Origin: Candidatus Avedoeria danica
GTDB lineage: Bacteria > Chloroflexota > Anaerolineae > Epilineales > Epilineaceae
NCBI GenBank assembly: GCA_016703025.1
Contig: JADJCV010000004.1
Coordinates: 2,607,501 to 2,671,500 of the forward strand
Direction of reading: 5' to 3'
DNA length: 64,000 nucleotides
Program-made: the position numbers and the translations under genes
Shown: positions 19,539-28,194 of the stretch, one piece after another
How the letters are laid out: each line of letters starts with the position of its first letter
How positions within the stretch are numbered: position 1 is the first letter of the stretch
Notes under the pieces: model-generated
The model's database searches: none
What the model was told of the DNA's origin: nothing
What the model saw: only the letters and a program-made list of their open reading frames with translations

Positions 19539-21953
19539 TTACCGCCCGGCCAACCGCACGGCGTACGGCATGTACGCCCGCCCCGGATCCTCGTTGACCG
19601 GTTCGCCCGTCACCGTCACCGTGACGCGTTGCGGGCTGTCGCTGATCGTCGAATCGTCGCTGGCGATCGTCAACGTGCCGGTCGCGTCGCCGGAGGGGAG
19701 CCGCCGGGGGTCGATGGTCAGCGTGACGACGGCCGGGAAGGCGCCGCCGGCTGGGGTGGCGGACAGCCACGGCACGTCGGCCGTGGCGGTGAAGGCGGCG
19801 CAACGCGCGTCGTCGGGCACGTGGCCGACGAGGATCTGCAGCGGCGTGAGGGCGGCGCGATCGACGGTCAGCGCGGTGGGGGTGACGGCCAGGCGGGCGG
19901 ACAGCGGCTCGGGCTGCGGGCCGGCGTCCGCGGCATCGATCGGCGTGCCGAGGTAGGCCGAAGCGATGTCGGGCGGCGCGTCGGCAAGATCGAGCCAAGC
20001 CGGGCGGCGGAGCTCGACCATCGCCGCCACCGCGCCCTCCAGGACGCGCACGACGGCCGCGTCGGCGCCGTGGGCCACGCCGGGCAGGTCGCGGACGTCG
20101 ACGAGGATCCGCTGGCGGGCGTCGATCGTCCGCAGCAGCGTGCCGGCGTAGCCGCAAGCGGGCGCGTAGGTATCGATCGCGATGCGCGCGGTTTGCGTCA
20201 ACGGGTTCTGGACGGCGATCCGGCCGCCGAACGTGTCCGTCATCGTGCCCGTCAGGGCGATCGGGGCGGCCGCCGGGTCGTCGGGCGAGGCGACGGCCGG
20301 GCCGCCGAGGTCGGGCAGGCCGATGAAGCGCGGCGCGGTCGAGGTCCAATCGGCCCAGTCGAACGACCAGGTGCGCACGCCCCAGCCCTCGATCGGCACG
20401 GGCACGTCGCGCGCCTCGCGCCAGCTGTGGACGGCGATGGACAGCGGCAGCGCCAGCGGCACCGCCGCGAACATCTCGCCCCAGCCGTCGCCGCCGGGCT
20501 TGCCGAGTCCGAAGCCGGGCTGGAGGACGGTCTGCACCCGCGGCACCAGCGGGTAGCCGAACTCGCGCCGCGGCTCGCCCTCGGCCTGCATCCGGTTCGC
20601 CAACTCCAGGCGCTCGGTGTACGGGTTGAAGACCGGGATGCTCGTCTCCCAGCCTTGGGCGCGGTCGAGCGGCTCCTGGGCGGGCGCGAACACGATGTCG
20701 GGGTTGACCGACAGGCGTCCGCCCGGCTCTCCACCCGGCGACCGCAGACGCGACATGGCCGCATCGGCGGCGAAGCTGACCTTCTCCTGGTAGCCGAGCG
20801 GCATGAGCTGGCGCAGCCCGGGCGACGGGAGCGGGGCGGTGGGCATGCGGATGGCGGGGACGGTGTAGCTGAGGTTGCGACCCCCGTCGGGGCCGACGAC
20901 GGTGAGGGCGGCGGCGAGCGGGCGATCGCTCACGAGACGAACAGTGGCCGAGCCGTTCACGTCGGCAAAGGCCTCGACGCTGTCGAGATCGAAGCCGTCG
21001 AGCGCGCCCGCTTTGAGGGTATGGGTGTACACGCCGCGCAGGCCGTTGCTCGTCCGATAGGCCGAGACGACGACCGTCGCACAGTCGCCCGCCGGGTTGA
21101 ACAGGCGGACGGCACTCGACAGCCCGTCCGGGCTCCGGATCCAGGCGCCTGGAAGATCGTAGACGAAGCGCGCGCGCGGTCCGCCGTCTTCCGGCGGCGG
21201 TGCCCAGCCCGTGTCCGCGAGGCCGAGCGCTTCGAAATGATCCACCGATCCTCCGCCGGCGGAGCGCGCCGCGCCCAGCTGCTCGATCACGCCGCCGATC
21301 GGCTCGCCGCGCGCCATGGCCGCGTCGAGGCCGTTCGGTAGGGCGTCGGATGCACCGCCGCGCACGAACGCGTCCATGAACGCCGTACCCGGACACGCCG
21401 GCGCACCGGCCGATGGTCGCCAGCGTGCCATGTGCGCGCAGACGACGTCGGCGACGGTCGCATCGGTCCCCAAGCCTTCCGCGACGGCCGCATCGACCCA
21501 TGCCGCGTCGACGTCCGCTGCGCGACGCTCGCTGAGGCTAAGGACGGCAACGGTCGCCGAAACGCGCCACGTGGCGCCGGGCGCCAGCGTGCCGCTGCAC
21601 AGCGTCCGCGTGAGGAAACAGCGCTCGCATGACCCCACATCGGAAGCGAACGGCCACGCGTCGAGCGAGAGCAACCGCGTCGGCTCATCGCCGAGGTTCT
21701 GCGCGACGAGACCGCCCTGTCCGCGCTTCACGATCTGTGTAATGGTGATCCCGTCACGAACCTTGGCGACCCAAATGTCCGGCGGGCCGGGATCGAACAA
21801 GACGCGCCCGGCCGCAGCCGGCACCGCCTGCGCCAGAGGCGCTGCGACCACGGCGTCCCCGCCCCGTCGCGCACCGAGGGTGGCCAACGCGCTGCCGGCC
21901 ATGGCGAGGACGGTGAGGGCGACGCTGGCCGCCACGAACTTGGATGCGTTCAT
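19539..21953 (-). CDS. Large secreted protein with C-terminal Ig/BACON-like domain, function unknown
   Basis: 804 residues from ATG 21953, with AAGGAG six bases upstream. A signal peptide covers about 1-26. The body contains all-beta segments (for example VRLFNPAGDCATVVVSAYR, typical of domains packing against a secreted backbone) but no catalytic motif I recognise. Several Cys (CERC, LCSG, CAH) could form disulfides. The last 100 residues look like a BACON/choice-of-anchor Ig-like fold (WLSATPAGG...TLTIASDDSTISDSPQRVTVTV), and the chain ends in RAYMPYAVRLAGR, a variant of the YLP motif seen in other exported proteins here. A cell-surface or secreted role is inferred. Confidence 0.65.
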   Translation of the reverse strand: MNASKFVAASVALTVLAMAGSALATLGARRGGDAVVAAPLAQAVPAAAGRVLFDPGPPDIWVAKVRDGITITQIVKRGQGGLVAQNLGDEPTRLLSLDAWPFASDVGSCERCFLTRTLCSGTLAPGATWRVSATVAVLSLSERRAADVDAAWVDAAVAEGLGTDATVADVVCAHMARWRPSAGAPACPGTAFMDAFVRGGASDALPNGLDAAMARGEPIGGVIEQLGAARSAGGGSVDHFEALGLADTGWAPPPEDGGPRARFVYDLPGAWIRSPDGLSSAVRLFNPAGDCATVVVSAYRTSNGLRGVYTHTLKAGALDGFDLDSVEAFADVNGSATVRLVSDRPLAAALTVVGPDGGRNLSYTVPAIRMPTAPLPSPGLRQLMPLGYQEKVSFAADAAMSRLRSPGGEPGGRLSVNPDIVFAPAQEPLDRAQGWETSIPVFNPYTERLELANRMQAEGEPRREFGYPLVPRVQTVLQPGFGLGKPGGDGWGEMFAAVPLALPLSIAVHSWREARDVPVPIEGWGVRTWSFDWADWTSTAPRFIGLPDLGGPAVASPDDPAAAPIALTGTMTDTFGGRIAVQNPLTQTARIAIDTYAPACGYAGTLLRTIDARQRILVDVRDLPGVAHGADAAVVRVLEGAVAAMVELRRPAWLDLADAPPDIASAYLGTPIDAADAGPQPEPLSARLAVTPTALTVDRAALTPLQILVGHVPDDARCAAFTATADVPWLSATPAGGAFPAVVTLTIDPRRLPSGDATGTLTIASDDSTISDSPQRVTVTVTGEPVNEDPGRAYMPYAVRLAGR

Positions 21954-22154
21954 CTCGTTCTCCTTGATGCGCCGACGTCACGGCGACGCCGAACCGCCCG
22001 CAGTCGGTCGGGCGATCGTCAGGTCGGAGCGGGTGCTCCTCGGTCCCGGGAAGGGGCGGGGTGCCCCGGTGGTTTCCTGTCGTCTGGGGAACGATGACAC
22101 GCGGCGGCGCGAATCGGATACCGCGTCCGGACGATCCCGCCCGCCGGCGCAACG

Positions 22155-22967
22155 TCAGCGCCGCCGGCCCCCGCCCGGTCGCCGGTTGCGGCGTGCGCCG
22201 TCCGCACCGACCGCCGCACCCGCGGGCTGGTGGGCGGCGCCGGAGGCCGAGCCGGCAGCGGTGTCGGGGATGATGGGCTCGATGTCGAGGGCGAAGTCCA
22301 GCGCCGGCTCGACGCGCGGCGCGGACGGGGCCGCCGTCGACGCGGAGCGCGGCGGGCCGCCGGCCTTCACGTCGGTGGGGGGCGTGCGCTCGGCGGCGGG
22401 TGGGGCCACGCGGCGCACCGGAGGCGGGGCGGGCGACGTGGGCTCCGAAGGCGCCGGGGCCGGCGGGTCGACCGCCCGGTCGGTTGTCGGCGCGGGGCCG
22501 AGGTCGATGATCACGTCGTCGACCCCCGGCGAGGCGTCCGCGCCCCCCGCGTCGCCGGACGCAAGGTGCGGCGGCTGGGCGGCGGGCGGCGGAAGCACGG
22601 GCATGGCGGAGCGCATCCGGCTGGCGCCCTGGAACACACCGCCCTGGTCGATCATGATCGCGTCCGCCACGATGTCGCCCACGACCTGACCGGTCGCCAG
22701 GATCTCGAGCCGCCCGCCGCACTCGACGTTGCCGGTGACGGTGCCGCCGACGGTGATGTTGCGGGCACGAAGGACGTCGACCTGAACGACGCCCGACTCG
22801 CCGACGACGACGTTGCCGGCGACGTCGATGTGGCCCTCGAAGTGGCCGTCGATGCGGACCCCGCCGTCGCTCCGGATCACGCCGGACAGGGACGTGCTGA
22901 CCCCGACCGCGCTCTCGAGCAGTTCGCCGCGCCGGGTGGTCCGGTCACCGCGTGTGAACCACGCCAT
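22155..22967 (-). CDS. Bactofilin (polymer-forming cytoskeletal protein)
   Basis: 270 residues. Residues about 20-115 form the right-handed beta-helix of DUF583/bactofilins (SGVIRSDGGVRIDGHFEGHI, VVVGESGVVQVDVLRARNI, GNVECGGRLEILATGQVVGD). Such proteins polymerise without nucleotide and scaffold cell-wall enzymes at the membrane. The second half is a long Pro/Ala-rich, probably disordered tail, longer than in typical bactofilins. An M23 peptidase gene lies directly upstream on the same strand, a known pairing of these families. The RBS is GGGAGA. Confidence 0.88.
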   Translation of the reverse strand: MAWFTRGDRTTRRGELLESAVGVSTSLSGVIRSDGGVRIDGHFEGHIDVAGNVVVGESGVVQVDVLRARNITVGGTVTGNVECGGRLEILATGQVVGDIVADAIMIDQGGVFQGASRMRSAMPVLPPPAAQPPHLASGDAGGADASPGVDDVIIDLGPAPTTDRAVDPPAPAPSEPTSPAPPPVRRVAPPAAERTPPTDVKAGGPPRSASTAAPSAPRVEPALDFALDIEPIIPDTAAGSASGAAHQPAGAAVGADGARRNRRPGGGRRR

Positions 22968-22992
22968 ATCGTTCTCCCTCAGGTGGCCACAG

Positions 22993-23071
22993 CTAGTACT
23001 CTGTCACTGGACACGCTTCGGACATCCGACAGAGGTAGCTATCCGTAGACTCTGCAGTTACAGTGTACTAG
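22993..23071. repeat. Pair of CTAG-ended inverted repeats
   Basis: CTAGTACTCTGTCACTG (22993-23009) and, inverted, 23055-23071 (CAGTTACAGTGTACTAG) agree at 15 of 17 positions and face each other across 45 bases, like the ends of a tiny non-autonomous element. The right arm contains the TAG stop of the M23 gene (23070-23068). The left arm is almost identical to 475-494. It lies between M23 and bactofilin. Confidence 0.6.
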
Positions 23072-24099
23072 TGCGCCGCTTCCGGCGCGCCGTGGTCCAT
23101 GAACGGTCGGGGGTCGAGCGCGGTCCCGTTGTGCCAGATTTCGTAGTGGAGGTGCGGTCCGGTCGAGTTGCCGCTGCTCCCGGACAGGCCAACCGCTGCG
23201 CCCGGCGTGACGGCGTCGCCCAGCTGGGCAAGCGTGCTCGAGAGGTGGGCGTACAGCGTGGCGTAGCCCTGGCCGTGCTGGACGAGCACACACCAGCCGT
23301 AGCCCGGCTGCCAGCCGCTGCCGACGACCGTCCCGTCGCCGGTGGCGGCCACCGGTGAGCCGTACGGCATGCCGATGTCGATGCCCGAGTGGTGGTTCGG
23401 CTTGCCGCGGAACTCCCGCCAGCCGAACGGGCTCGTCACTTCGCCGCGGACCGGCCAGTTGGCGGGCAGGCGACCGCCATCCGGCGGGGGCGGCATGCCG
23501 CGCGTCGCCGCCTGGCGCCACGCTCCACCCTTGGACTGGCCCCAGAGCGCGTACACATCGGACAGCGCCCAGCCGAGGCGTTCGCGGGCCAGCGCCAGCC
23601 GGTCCTCCAACGTCACGGAAGCGTCGAACGGACCGCCTTCGGCGCCGGTGGACGGGGACGAGAAGCCGGGCAGCGAAGGCCCGCCGGCCGACGGGGGCGT
23701 CGGCGTCGGCGTCGGGAGGCCGAGCTCAGCGCGCATCTGGTCGTGCAGGAAGGCGATGCCGTCGAGCTGCATCTCCACGGCATCGACCTGCTGGCGCAGC
23801 GTGTTCGTCTCGCCCTCGGCCTCGTACAGCTCCTTGTTCTTGCGCGCAGCGGCGCCGGTCAAGAGCTGCACGCGCGCCTCCGTCGTGTCGCGCTGCAGCG
23901 TGAGGTTGGCCACCTCCTGCCTGAGCGCACGGTTGGCCTGCGAGACGTTGATCAATCCCGCCACCAGCGCGAAGGCCGCCAAGCCGAGCACGGGGACGAG
24001 GACACGCGGGACGGCCACCATGACCGCCGCGTGGGCGGTGGGACCGTTCGGATTCGCCACGTTCAAACACCCATTTCCGGGGCAGCCAAGCGACGACAC
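23068..24099 (-). CDS. Membrane-anchored M23 (LytM-type) peptidoglycan endopeptidase
   Basis: 343 residues. One TM helix lies near 28-50, then a coiled coil (about 52-115, heptad-rich), a Thr/Pro linker and a C-terminal M23 domain with the zinc ligands in HHSGIDIG and GPHLHYEIW plus the YAHLS motif. These enzymes cut peptide cross-links of the wall, or regulate other hydrolases. The usual first ligand set looks intact, so activity is expected. The start is uncertain: GTG 24099 or GTG 24060, neither with a strong RBS. Its partner is probably the bactofilin encoded next. The stop codon lies in a repeat. Confidence 0.88.
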   Translation of the reverse strand: MSSLGCPGNGCLNVANPNGPTAHAAVMVAVPRVLVPVLGLAAFALVAGLINVSQANRALRQEVANLTLQRDTTEARVQLLTGAAARKNKELYEAEGETNTLRQQVDAVEMQLDGIAFLHDQMRAELGLPTPTPTPPSAGGPSLPGFSSPSTGAEGGPFDASVTLEDRLALARERLGWALSDVYALWGQSKGGAWRQAATRGMPPPPDGGRLPANWPVRGEVTSPFGWREFRGKPNHHSGIDIGMPYGSPVAATGDGTVVGSGWQPGYGWCVLVQHGQGYATLYAHLSSTLAQLGDAVTPGAAVGLSGSSGNSTGPHLHYEIWHNGTALDPRPFMDHGAPEAAH

Positions 24100-24132
24100 G
24101 AGGGTGGTCGCCGCAGTCGAGATAGCCGCGAC

Positions 24133-24161
24133 AGTATACGGGTCGGGGCGCAGGGTGCCAA
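24133..24161 (-). promoter_or_regulatory. Promoter for the M23-bactofilin pair
   Basis: Minus strand: TTGGCA (24161-24156), 17 bases, TATACT (24138-24133), an excellent sigma70-type arrangement. Transcription would begin near 24126, upstream of both candidate M23 starts. Confidence 0.6.
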
Positions 24162-24180
24162 GAGGGTCAGCCCGTGGGCG

Positions 24181-24717
24181 TCAATCGCCCTCTCCTCGCC
24201 CGATTGCCCGCTGCTCCTCCGCCGACAGCGCATACGGCGACCCGCCGCCCTGCACCGGCTTGGCGTACACGCGCAGCCCGCTGCGCGTGTAGAGCGCCGT
24301 GAGCACGATCCCGTTGTCGGCCGCGTCGAGCAGCGCCAGCGAGAAGCTCTGCTGGTTGTCGCTGGCATCCACGGCGCTGTAGCGCTCGAGGCAAACGTGT
24401 TGAACGGCCTGATTCAGCCGGGTCGACGTCGCCCGCCCCTGGTCGCCGACCTGTGAGCTGCGCCGCTCGACGGCGTTCAGCCGTTCGACGTACGACTCGA
24501 CGGCGCGCGTCAGGCTCTGCCCCTCGACGCCGCGCATGAGCGTGCCGTAGTGCCGGACCATCCGACGCGCGCGCACCCACGTCATCGTCGCGAACACGAA
24601 CGTGAGCAGCGCCAGCACGAGCGCCGTGAGGGCGATGGCGGCCACGGCGGCGGGGTCGAGGCGACCGAGGGGCGCGAGCCAGTCGGGGATCGTCCATTGC
24701 GGGGCGGTGGGCGGCAT
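24181..24717 (-). CDS. DUF4446 family membrane protein
   Basis: 178 residues. One N-terminal TM helix (about 24-46), a short helical linker with a coiled-coil tendency, and the DUF4446 core (QHVCLERYSAVDASDNQQSF, LALLDAADNGIVLTALYTR, VYAKPVQGGGSPYALSAEE). In many Gram-positive-like bacteria this family is encoded near chromosome-partition or cell-wall genes; its function is not established. Here it lies upstream of M23 and bactofilin on the same strand, but the promoter at 24133 lies between them. Confidence 0.8.
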   Translation of the reverse strand: MPPTAPQWTIPDWLAPLGRLDPAAVAAIALTALVLALLTFVFATMTWVRARRMVRHYGTLMRGVEGQSLTRAVESYVERLNAVERRSSQVGDQGRATSTRLNQAVQHVCLERYSAVDASDNQQSFSLALLDAADNGIVLTALYTRSGLRVYAKPVQGGGSPYALSAEEQRAIGRGEGD

Positions 24718-24804
24718 GTGGGCATCCGGTGGTTGGGGAGGGCGCGGGCGCGCATTCTAGCCCCTATTCCATCGGGCCGCCGCCCGACAGCCCGGCGGAC
24801 GACC

Positions 24805-24810
24805 TATAAT
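24805..24810 (+). promoter_or_regulatory. -10 element of the glutaminyl cyclase pair
   Basis: Perfect TATAAT 36 bases before ATG 24846. No clear -35 hexamer precedes it. Confidence 0.4.
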
Positions 24811-24845
24811 CCCCCACCCCATCCAGCATCATCGTGGAGGCCCTC

Positions 24846-25775
24846 ATGGCGGTCCCGTTCGCTCGATGCGCAGCGCCGGCGGTAGCGGCCGGATTGGCGC
24901 TTGCGCTTGCCGGTTGTCTGTCGACGCGTTCATCGACGCTGCCGCCGGGTGCGGCTTCGCCTGCTGCCGCCGACGGCGCCTCGACGCCGGCCGAGGTCGC
25001 CGATGCCGTCCCGGCCGGGACGGCCCCACCCGCCAACCGCCTCGTCCCGATCGTCCTCGCCGCCTACCCCCACGACCCCGGCGCGTTCACACAGGGGCTC
25101 CTCCTCGACGGCGACACGCTCTTCGAGAGCACGGGCCTCGAGGGCCAATCGACGCTGCGCGAGGTCGAGCTCGAGAGCGGCAGCGTCGTGCGGCGCTACG
25201 ACGTCCCGCCCGACGTGTTTGCGGAGGGTCTGGCCCTGGTCGACGACACGCTGTACCAACTGTCGTGGCAGGAGGAGCGCGCGTTTGCGTACGATCGGTC
25301 GACGTTCGCGCTGAAGAAGGAGCTCAGCTACGACGGCGAGGGCTGGGGGCTGTGCCACGACGGGCAGCAGCTGGTCATGTCGGACGGCTCCGACCACCTG
25401 ACGTTTCGCGACCCGGCATCGTTTGCGCCGACCGGCAACGTCGCCGTCACGCTCGACGGCACGGCGCTGCCGATGCTCAACGAGCTGGAGTGCGTCGGTG
25501 ACCGCGTGTACGCCAACGTCTGGCAGACGAATCTCATCGTGGCGATCGACCCGTCCGACGGCCGCGTCACGGACGTGATCGACGCGTCGTCGCTGCAGCA
25601 CGAACTGACGGACCGCGACGTGACGCTGCCGATCGATGTCCTGAACGGCATCGCGTTCGACCCGGCGGACGAGACGTTCCTGCTCACCGGCAAGCTCTGG
25701 CCGAAGATCTTCCGCGTGCGCTTCGCTCCGGCGGTGGCGCCGATCGTTCCAACGCCGGGTGCGCTGGCGCCATGA
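24846..25775 (+). CDS. Glutaminyl-peptide cyclotransferase, lipoprotein copy
   Basis: 309 residues from ATG 24846, chosen because GGAGG lies five bases upstream; an in-frame GTG at 24834 is less likely. A signal peptide ends in the lipobox LALAGC, so the enzyme is tethered outside. The rest is the five-bladed propeller of plant/bacterial-type glutamine cyclotransferases (PHDPGAFTQGLLLDGDTLFESTG, EGLALVDDTLYQLSWQE, DGEGWGLCHDGQQLVMSDGSD, LNELECVGDRVYANVW), which turn N-terminal Gln into pyroglutamate. The Glu of LNELE and the LTGK end match the family. It is followed with a 4-base overlap by a paralogue. Confidence 0.9.
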   Translation: MAVPFARCAAPAVAAGLALALAGCLSTRSSTLPPGAASPAAADGASTPAEVADAVPAGTAPPANRLVPIVLAAYPHDPGAFTQGLLLDGDTLFESTGLEGQSTLREVELESGSVVRRYDVPPDVFAEGLALVDDTLYQLSWQEERAFAYDRSTFALKKELSYDGEGWGLCHDGQQLVMSDGSDHLTFRDPASFAPTGNVAVTLDGTALPMLNELECVGDRVYANVWQTNLIVAIDPSDGRVTDVIDASSLQHELTDRDVTLPIDVLNGIAFDPADETFLLTGKLWPKIFRVRFAPAVAPIVPTPGALAP

Positions 25776-26782
25776 GCCGCCCGGTCGTTGCTGCCGGCCG
25801 CGCCGCCGCCATTCGCACGGCCGCCGCACGCAGCGCCGCGATCGGCGCGCTCCTCTTCACGGCGCACGCCGCCGCAGCACCGAAGCCCACACTCGCCGCA
25901 CCGACCCGGCCGAGCCGCGCCGCCCAGTTCCCGACCCCCCGGGCCATGACGATCGAGGTGCTGGCGACGCATCCACACGACCGGGCGGCCTACACGCAAG
26001 GGTTGGTGTGGGAAGACGGCACGCTGTGGGAGAGCACCGGGCTGAACGGCCAGTCGTCCCTGCGGCGCGTCGAGCCGGCGACGGGCGCCGTGCTGCAGCA
26101 GCGCGACATCGGCGCGGCACACTTCGCCGAAGGGCTGGCGCGCGTCGGCGACCGGCTGATTCAGCTGACGTGGCGGACGGGCAGGGCGTTCATCTGGGAC
26201 AAGCGTTCGTTCGAGCCGCTCGGCGAGATCGCCTACGGCGGCGAGGGCTGGGGCCTGTGCCACAACGGCACGGACCTCATCATGAGCGACGGCTCCGACA
26301 CGCTCTTCATCCGCGACGCGACGACGTTCGCCATCAAGGACCGCGTGCCGGTGCAGATCGCCGGCGAGCCGCTGGCCAACCTCAACGAGCTCGAGTGCTT
26401 CGGCGATGCGGTGTACGCGAACGTCTGGCGCGAGACGTTCATCGTCCGGATCGATCTGGCAACCGGCGACGTGATCGAGCGCATCGACGGCGCGCCGCTC
26501 GACAACGCGATCCGCGTCAAGTACGGCTTCAACGACCCTTACGACTGCCTGAACGGCATCGCCCACGTCCCCGAGGGTGATCGCTTCCTCGTCACGGGCA
26601 AGCATTGGCCCGAGCTGTACGAGGTGCGGTTTCGGGCAACGGGCGGCGAGCCGACGGGAACGCCATCGCCGAGCGGAACGTCGAGCGCGACGTCGTTGCC
26701 GACCGCAACGGCAACCGCGACGCCGACATCGCTACACCGCTGGGTGATCTACCTGCCTTGGTCCAACCGATCCCGTCGGTAG
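25772..26782 (+). CDS. Glutaminyl-peptide cyclotransferase, second tandem copy
   Basis: 336 residues; ATG overlaps the previous stop (ATGA). A signal peptide without a lipobox Cys, then the same propeller as the upstream gene (PHDRAAYTQGLVWEDGTLWES, GGEGWGLCHNGTDLIMSDGSD, LNELECFGDAVYANVW, FLVTGKHWPELYEV), so a tandem duplication. It differs by a Thr/Pro-rich linker and a C-terminal WVIYLPWSNRSRR, the YLP-type ending seen on other exported proteins here. One copy is thus lipid-anchored and the other carries a different terminus. Its TAG stop (26780-26782) lies in a 36-base palindrome. Confidence 0.9.
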   Translation: MSRPVVAAGRAAAIRTAAARSAAIGALLFTAHAAAAPKPTLAAPTRPSRAAQFPTPRAMTIEVLATHPHDRAAYTQGLVWEDGTLWESTGLNGQSSLRRVEPATGAVLQQRDIGAAHFAEGLARVGDRLIQLTWRTGRAFIWDKRSFEPLGEIAYGGEGWGLCHNGTDLIMSDGSDTLFIRDATTFAIKDRVPVQIAGEPLANLNELECFGDAVYANVWRETFIVRIDLATGDVIERIDGAPLDNAIRVKYGFNDPYDCLNGIAHVPEGDRFLVTGKHWPELYEVRFRATGGEPTGTPSPSGTSSATSLPTATATATPTSLHRWVIYLPWSNRSRR

Positions 26783-26810
26783 GGGCACGGCATGCCGTGC
26801 CCCTACCGAC
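26775..26810. repeat. 36-base perfect palindrome at the end of the cyclase gene
   Basis: 18-base arms meet without a loop: GTCGGTAGGGGCACGGCA and its complement. The stop codon TAG (26780-26782) is part of the left arm. The core (GGGCACGGC/GCCGTGCCC) recurs at 47905-47924. It may act as a terminator between the convergent cyclase and metK genes. Confidence 0.65.
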
Positions 26811-26872
26811 GGGGAAGGTGCGGGCCGGAGCGGGTGGTTGGTTGCGGCGGCGAACACGGAATCGGGTTCGGA

Positions 26873-28078
26873 TTACAGCCCCGCCGCCCGCCGCAACGCG
26901 TCCGCCCGGTCCGTGTTCTCCCACGGCAGGTCGATGTCCGGGCGGCCGAAGTGGCCGTAGGCGGCCGTCTGGCGGTAGATCGGGCGGCGCAGGTTCAGGT
27001 CGCGCAGGATCGCGCCGGGGCGGAGGTCGAAGTGCTCGGCCACGAGGGCGTCGATCCGTTCGGGGGCGATTCGGGCCGTGCCGTACGTGTCGACGTTCAG
27101 GCTGACGGGCTCGGCGACGCCGATCGCATAGGCCACCTGGATCATCACGCGCTCGGCGATCCCGGCGGCGACGAGGTTCTTGGCCACCCAGCGCGCCGCG
27201 TACGCGCCCGAGCGGTCCACCTTGGTGGGGTCCTTACCGGAGAACGCCCCGCCGCCGTGGCTGGCCATGCCGCCATACGTGTCGACGATGATCTTGCGAC
27301 CCGTCAGCCCGGCGTCCCCGACCGGGCCGCCGATGACGAAGCGGCCACTCGGGTTCACGAGGAAGCGCGTGCCGTCGAGATACTCCGGCGGCACAACCGC
27401 CTTGATGACGTCCTCGATGACGTCCTCGGTGATCTGCTCGAGCGTGGCATCGGCGCTGTGCTGCGTGCTGACAAGGACGGTCCCGACGCGCGCGGGCTTG
27501 CCGCGGTTGTACTCCACCGTGACCTGGCTCTTGCCGTCGGGCCGGAGATACGGCACGCGCCCGCTCTTGCGGACCTCGGCCAGCTTGCGCGTGATGCCGT
27601 GCGCCAGGGCGATCGGCAGCGGCATGAGCTCGGCCGTCTCCGTACAGGCGTAGCCGAACATCATCCCCTGGTCGCCCGCTCCGAGCGACGTGACCTCGTC
27701 GTCCGACACGCCGCCGCGCGTCTCGAGCGCGTGGTCGACGCCGCCGGCGATGTCGACGGACTGGGCCTTGATGAGCGTGAGGATGCCGCAGGCACGGTAG
27801 TCCAGCCCGGCGGCCTCGTCGTCGTAGCCGATGTCGCGGATCACTTCGCGCGCCGTCTTCACGTAGTCGATTTCGCCGTTCGCCGTGATCTCGCCGGTCA
27901 CGAAGACGATGCCTCCCGAGGCCGCCGTCTCGCACGCCACGCGGGCGCGGGGGTCCTGCGCCAGAAACCCGTCGAGCACGGCGTCGCTGATCTGATCGCA
28001 CACCTTGTCGGGATGGCCCTCGGTAACGGACTCGCTGGTGAAGAGGTAGTTCGGATGGTCGGAGAAGGCGGTGGACAT
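26873..28078 (-). CDS. metK: S-adenosylmethionine synthetase
   Basis: 401 residues from ATG 28078; AAGGAG lies seven bases upstream and the conserved start FTSESVTEGHPDKVCDQISD follows at once. The enzyme makes SAM from methionine and ATP. Visible are the ATP-binding GHPDK motif, the substrate-loop region GAGDQGMMFGYA, the glycine-rich GGGAFSGKDPTKVDRSGAYAAR-type P-loop region and the closing YGHFGR. Length and motifs are typical. It is the last gene of the mtnA-adoK-metK group. No SAM riboswitch is recognisable in the 116 bases before it. Confidence 0.97.
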   Translation of the reverse strand: MSTAFSDHPNYLFTSESVTEGHPDKVCDQISDAVLDGFLAQDPRARVACETAASGGIVFVTGEITANGEIDYVKTAREVIRDIGYDDEAAGLDYRACGILTLIKAQSVDIAGGVDHALETRGGVSDDEVTSLGAGDQGMMFGYACTETAELMPLPIALAHGITRKLAEVRKSGRVPYLRPDGKSQVTVEYNRGKPARVGTVLVSTQHSADATLEQITEDVIEDVIKAVVPPEYLDGTRFLVNPSGRFVIGGPVGDAGLTGRKIIVDTYGGMASHGGGAFSGKDPTKVDRSGAYAARWVAKNLVAAGIAERVMIQVAYAIGVAEPVSLNVDTYGTARIAPERIDALVAEHFDLRPGAILRDLNLRRPIYRQTAAYGHFGRPDIDLPWENTDRADALRRAAGL

Positions 28079-28194
28079 CGTGGACTCCTTGAATCCGGAT
28101 CGGCGGCTGCCGGGGATGGGGGGTGGATGTGCGGCGGGTACGAATGGTGGGTACGTGCGGCGGACACGAACGACGGCAGCGGAGCGCCGCCCGC

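Noticed and set aside
28079..28194. SAM riboswitch before metK
   Set aside because: The 116 bases between adoK and metK show none of the SAM-I, II or III core sequences, and metK is probably transcribed from the mtnA promoter.
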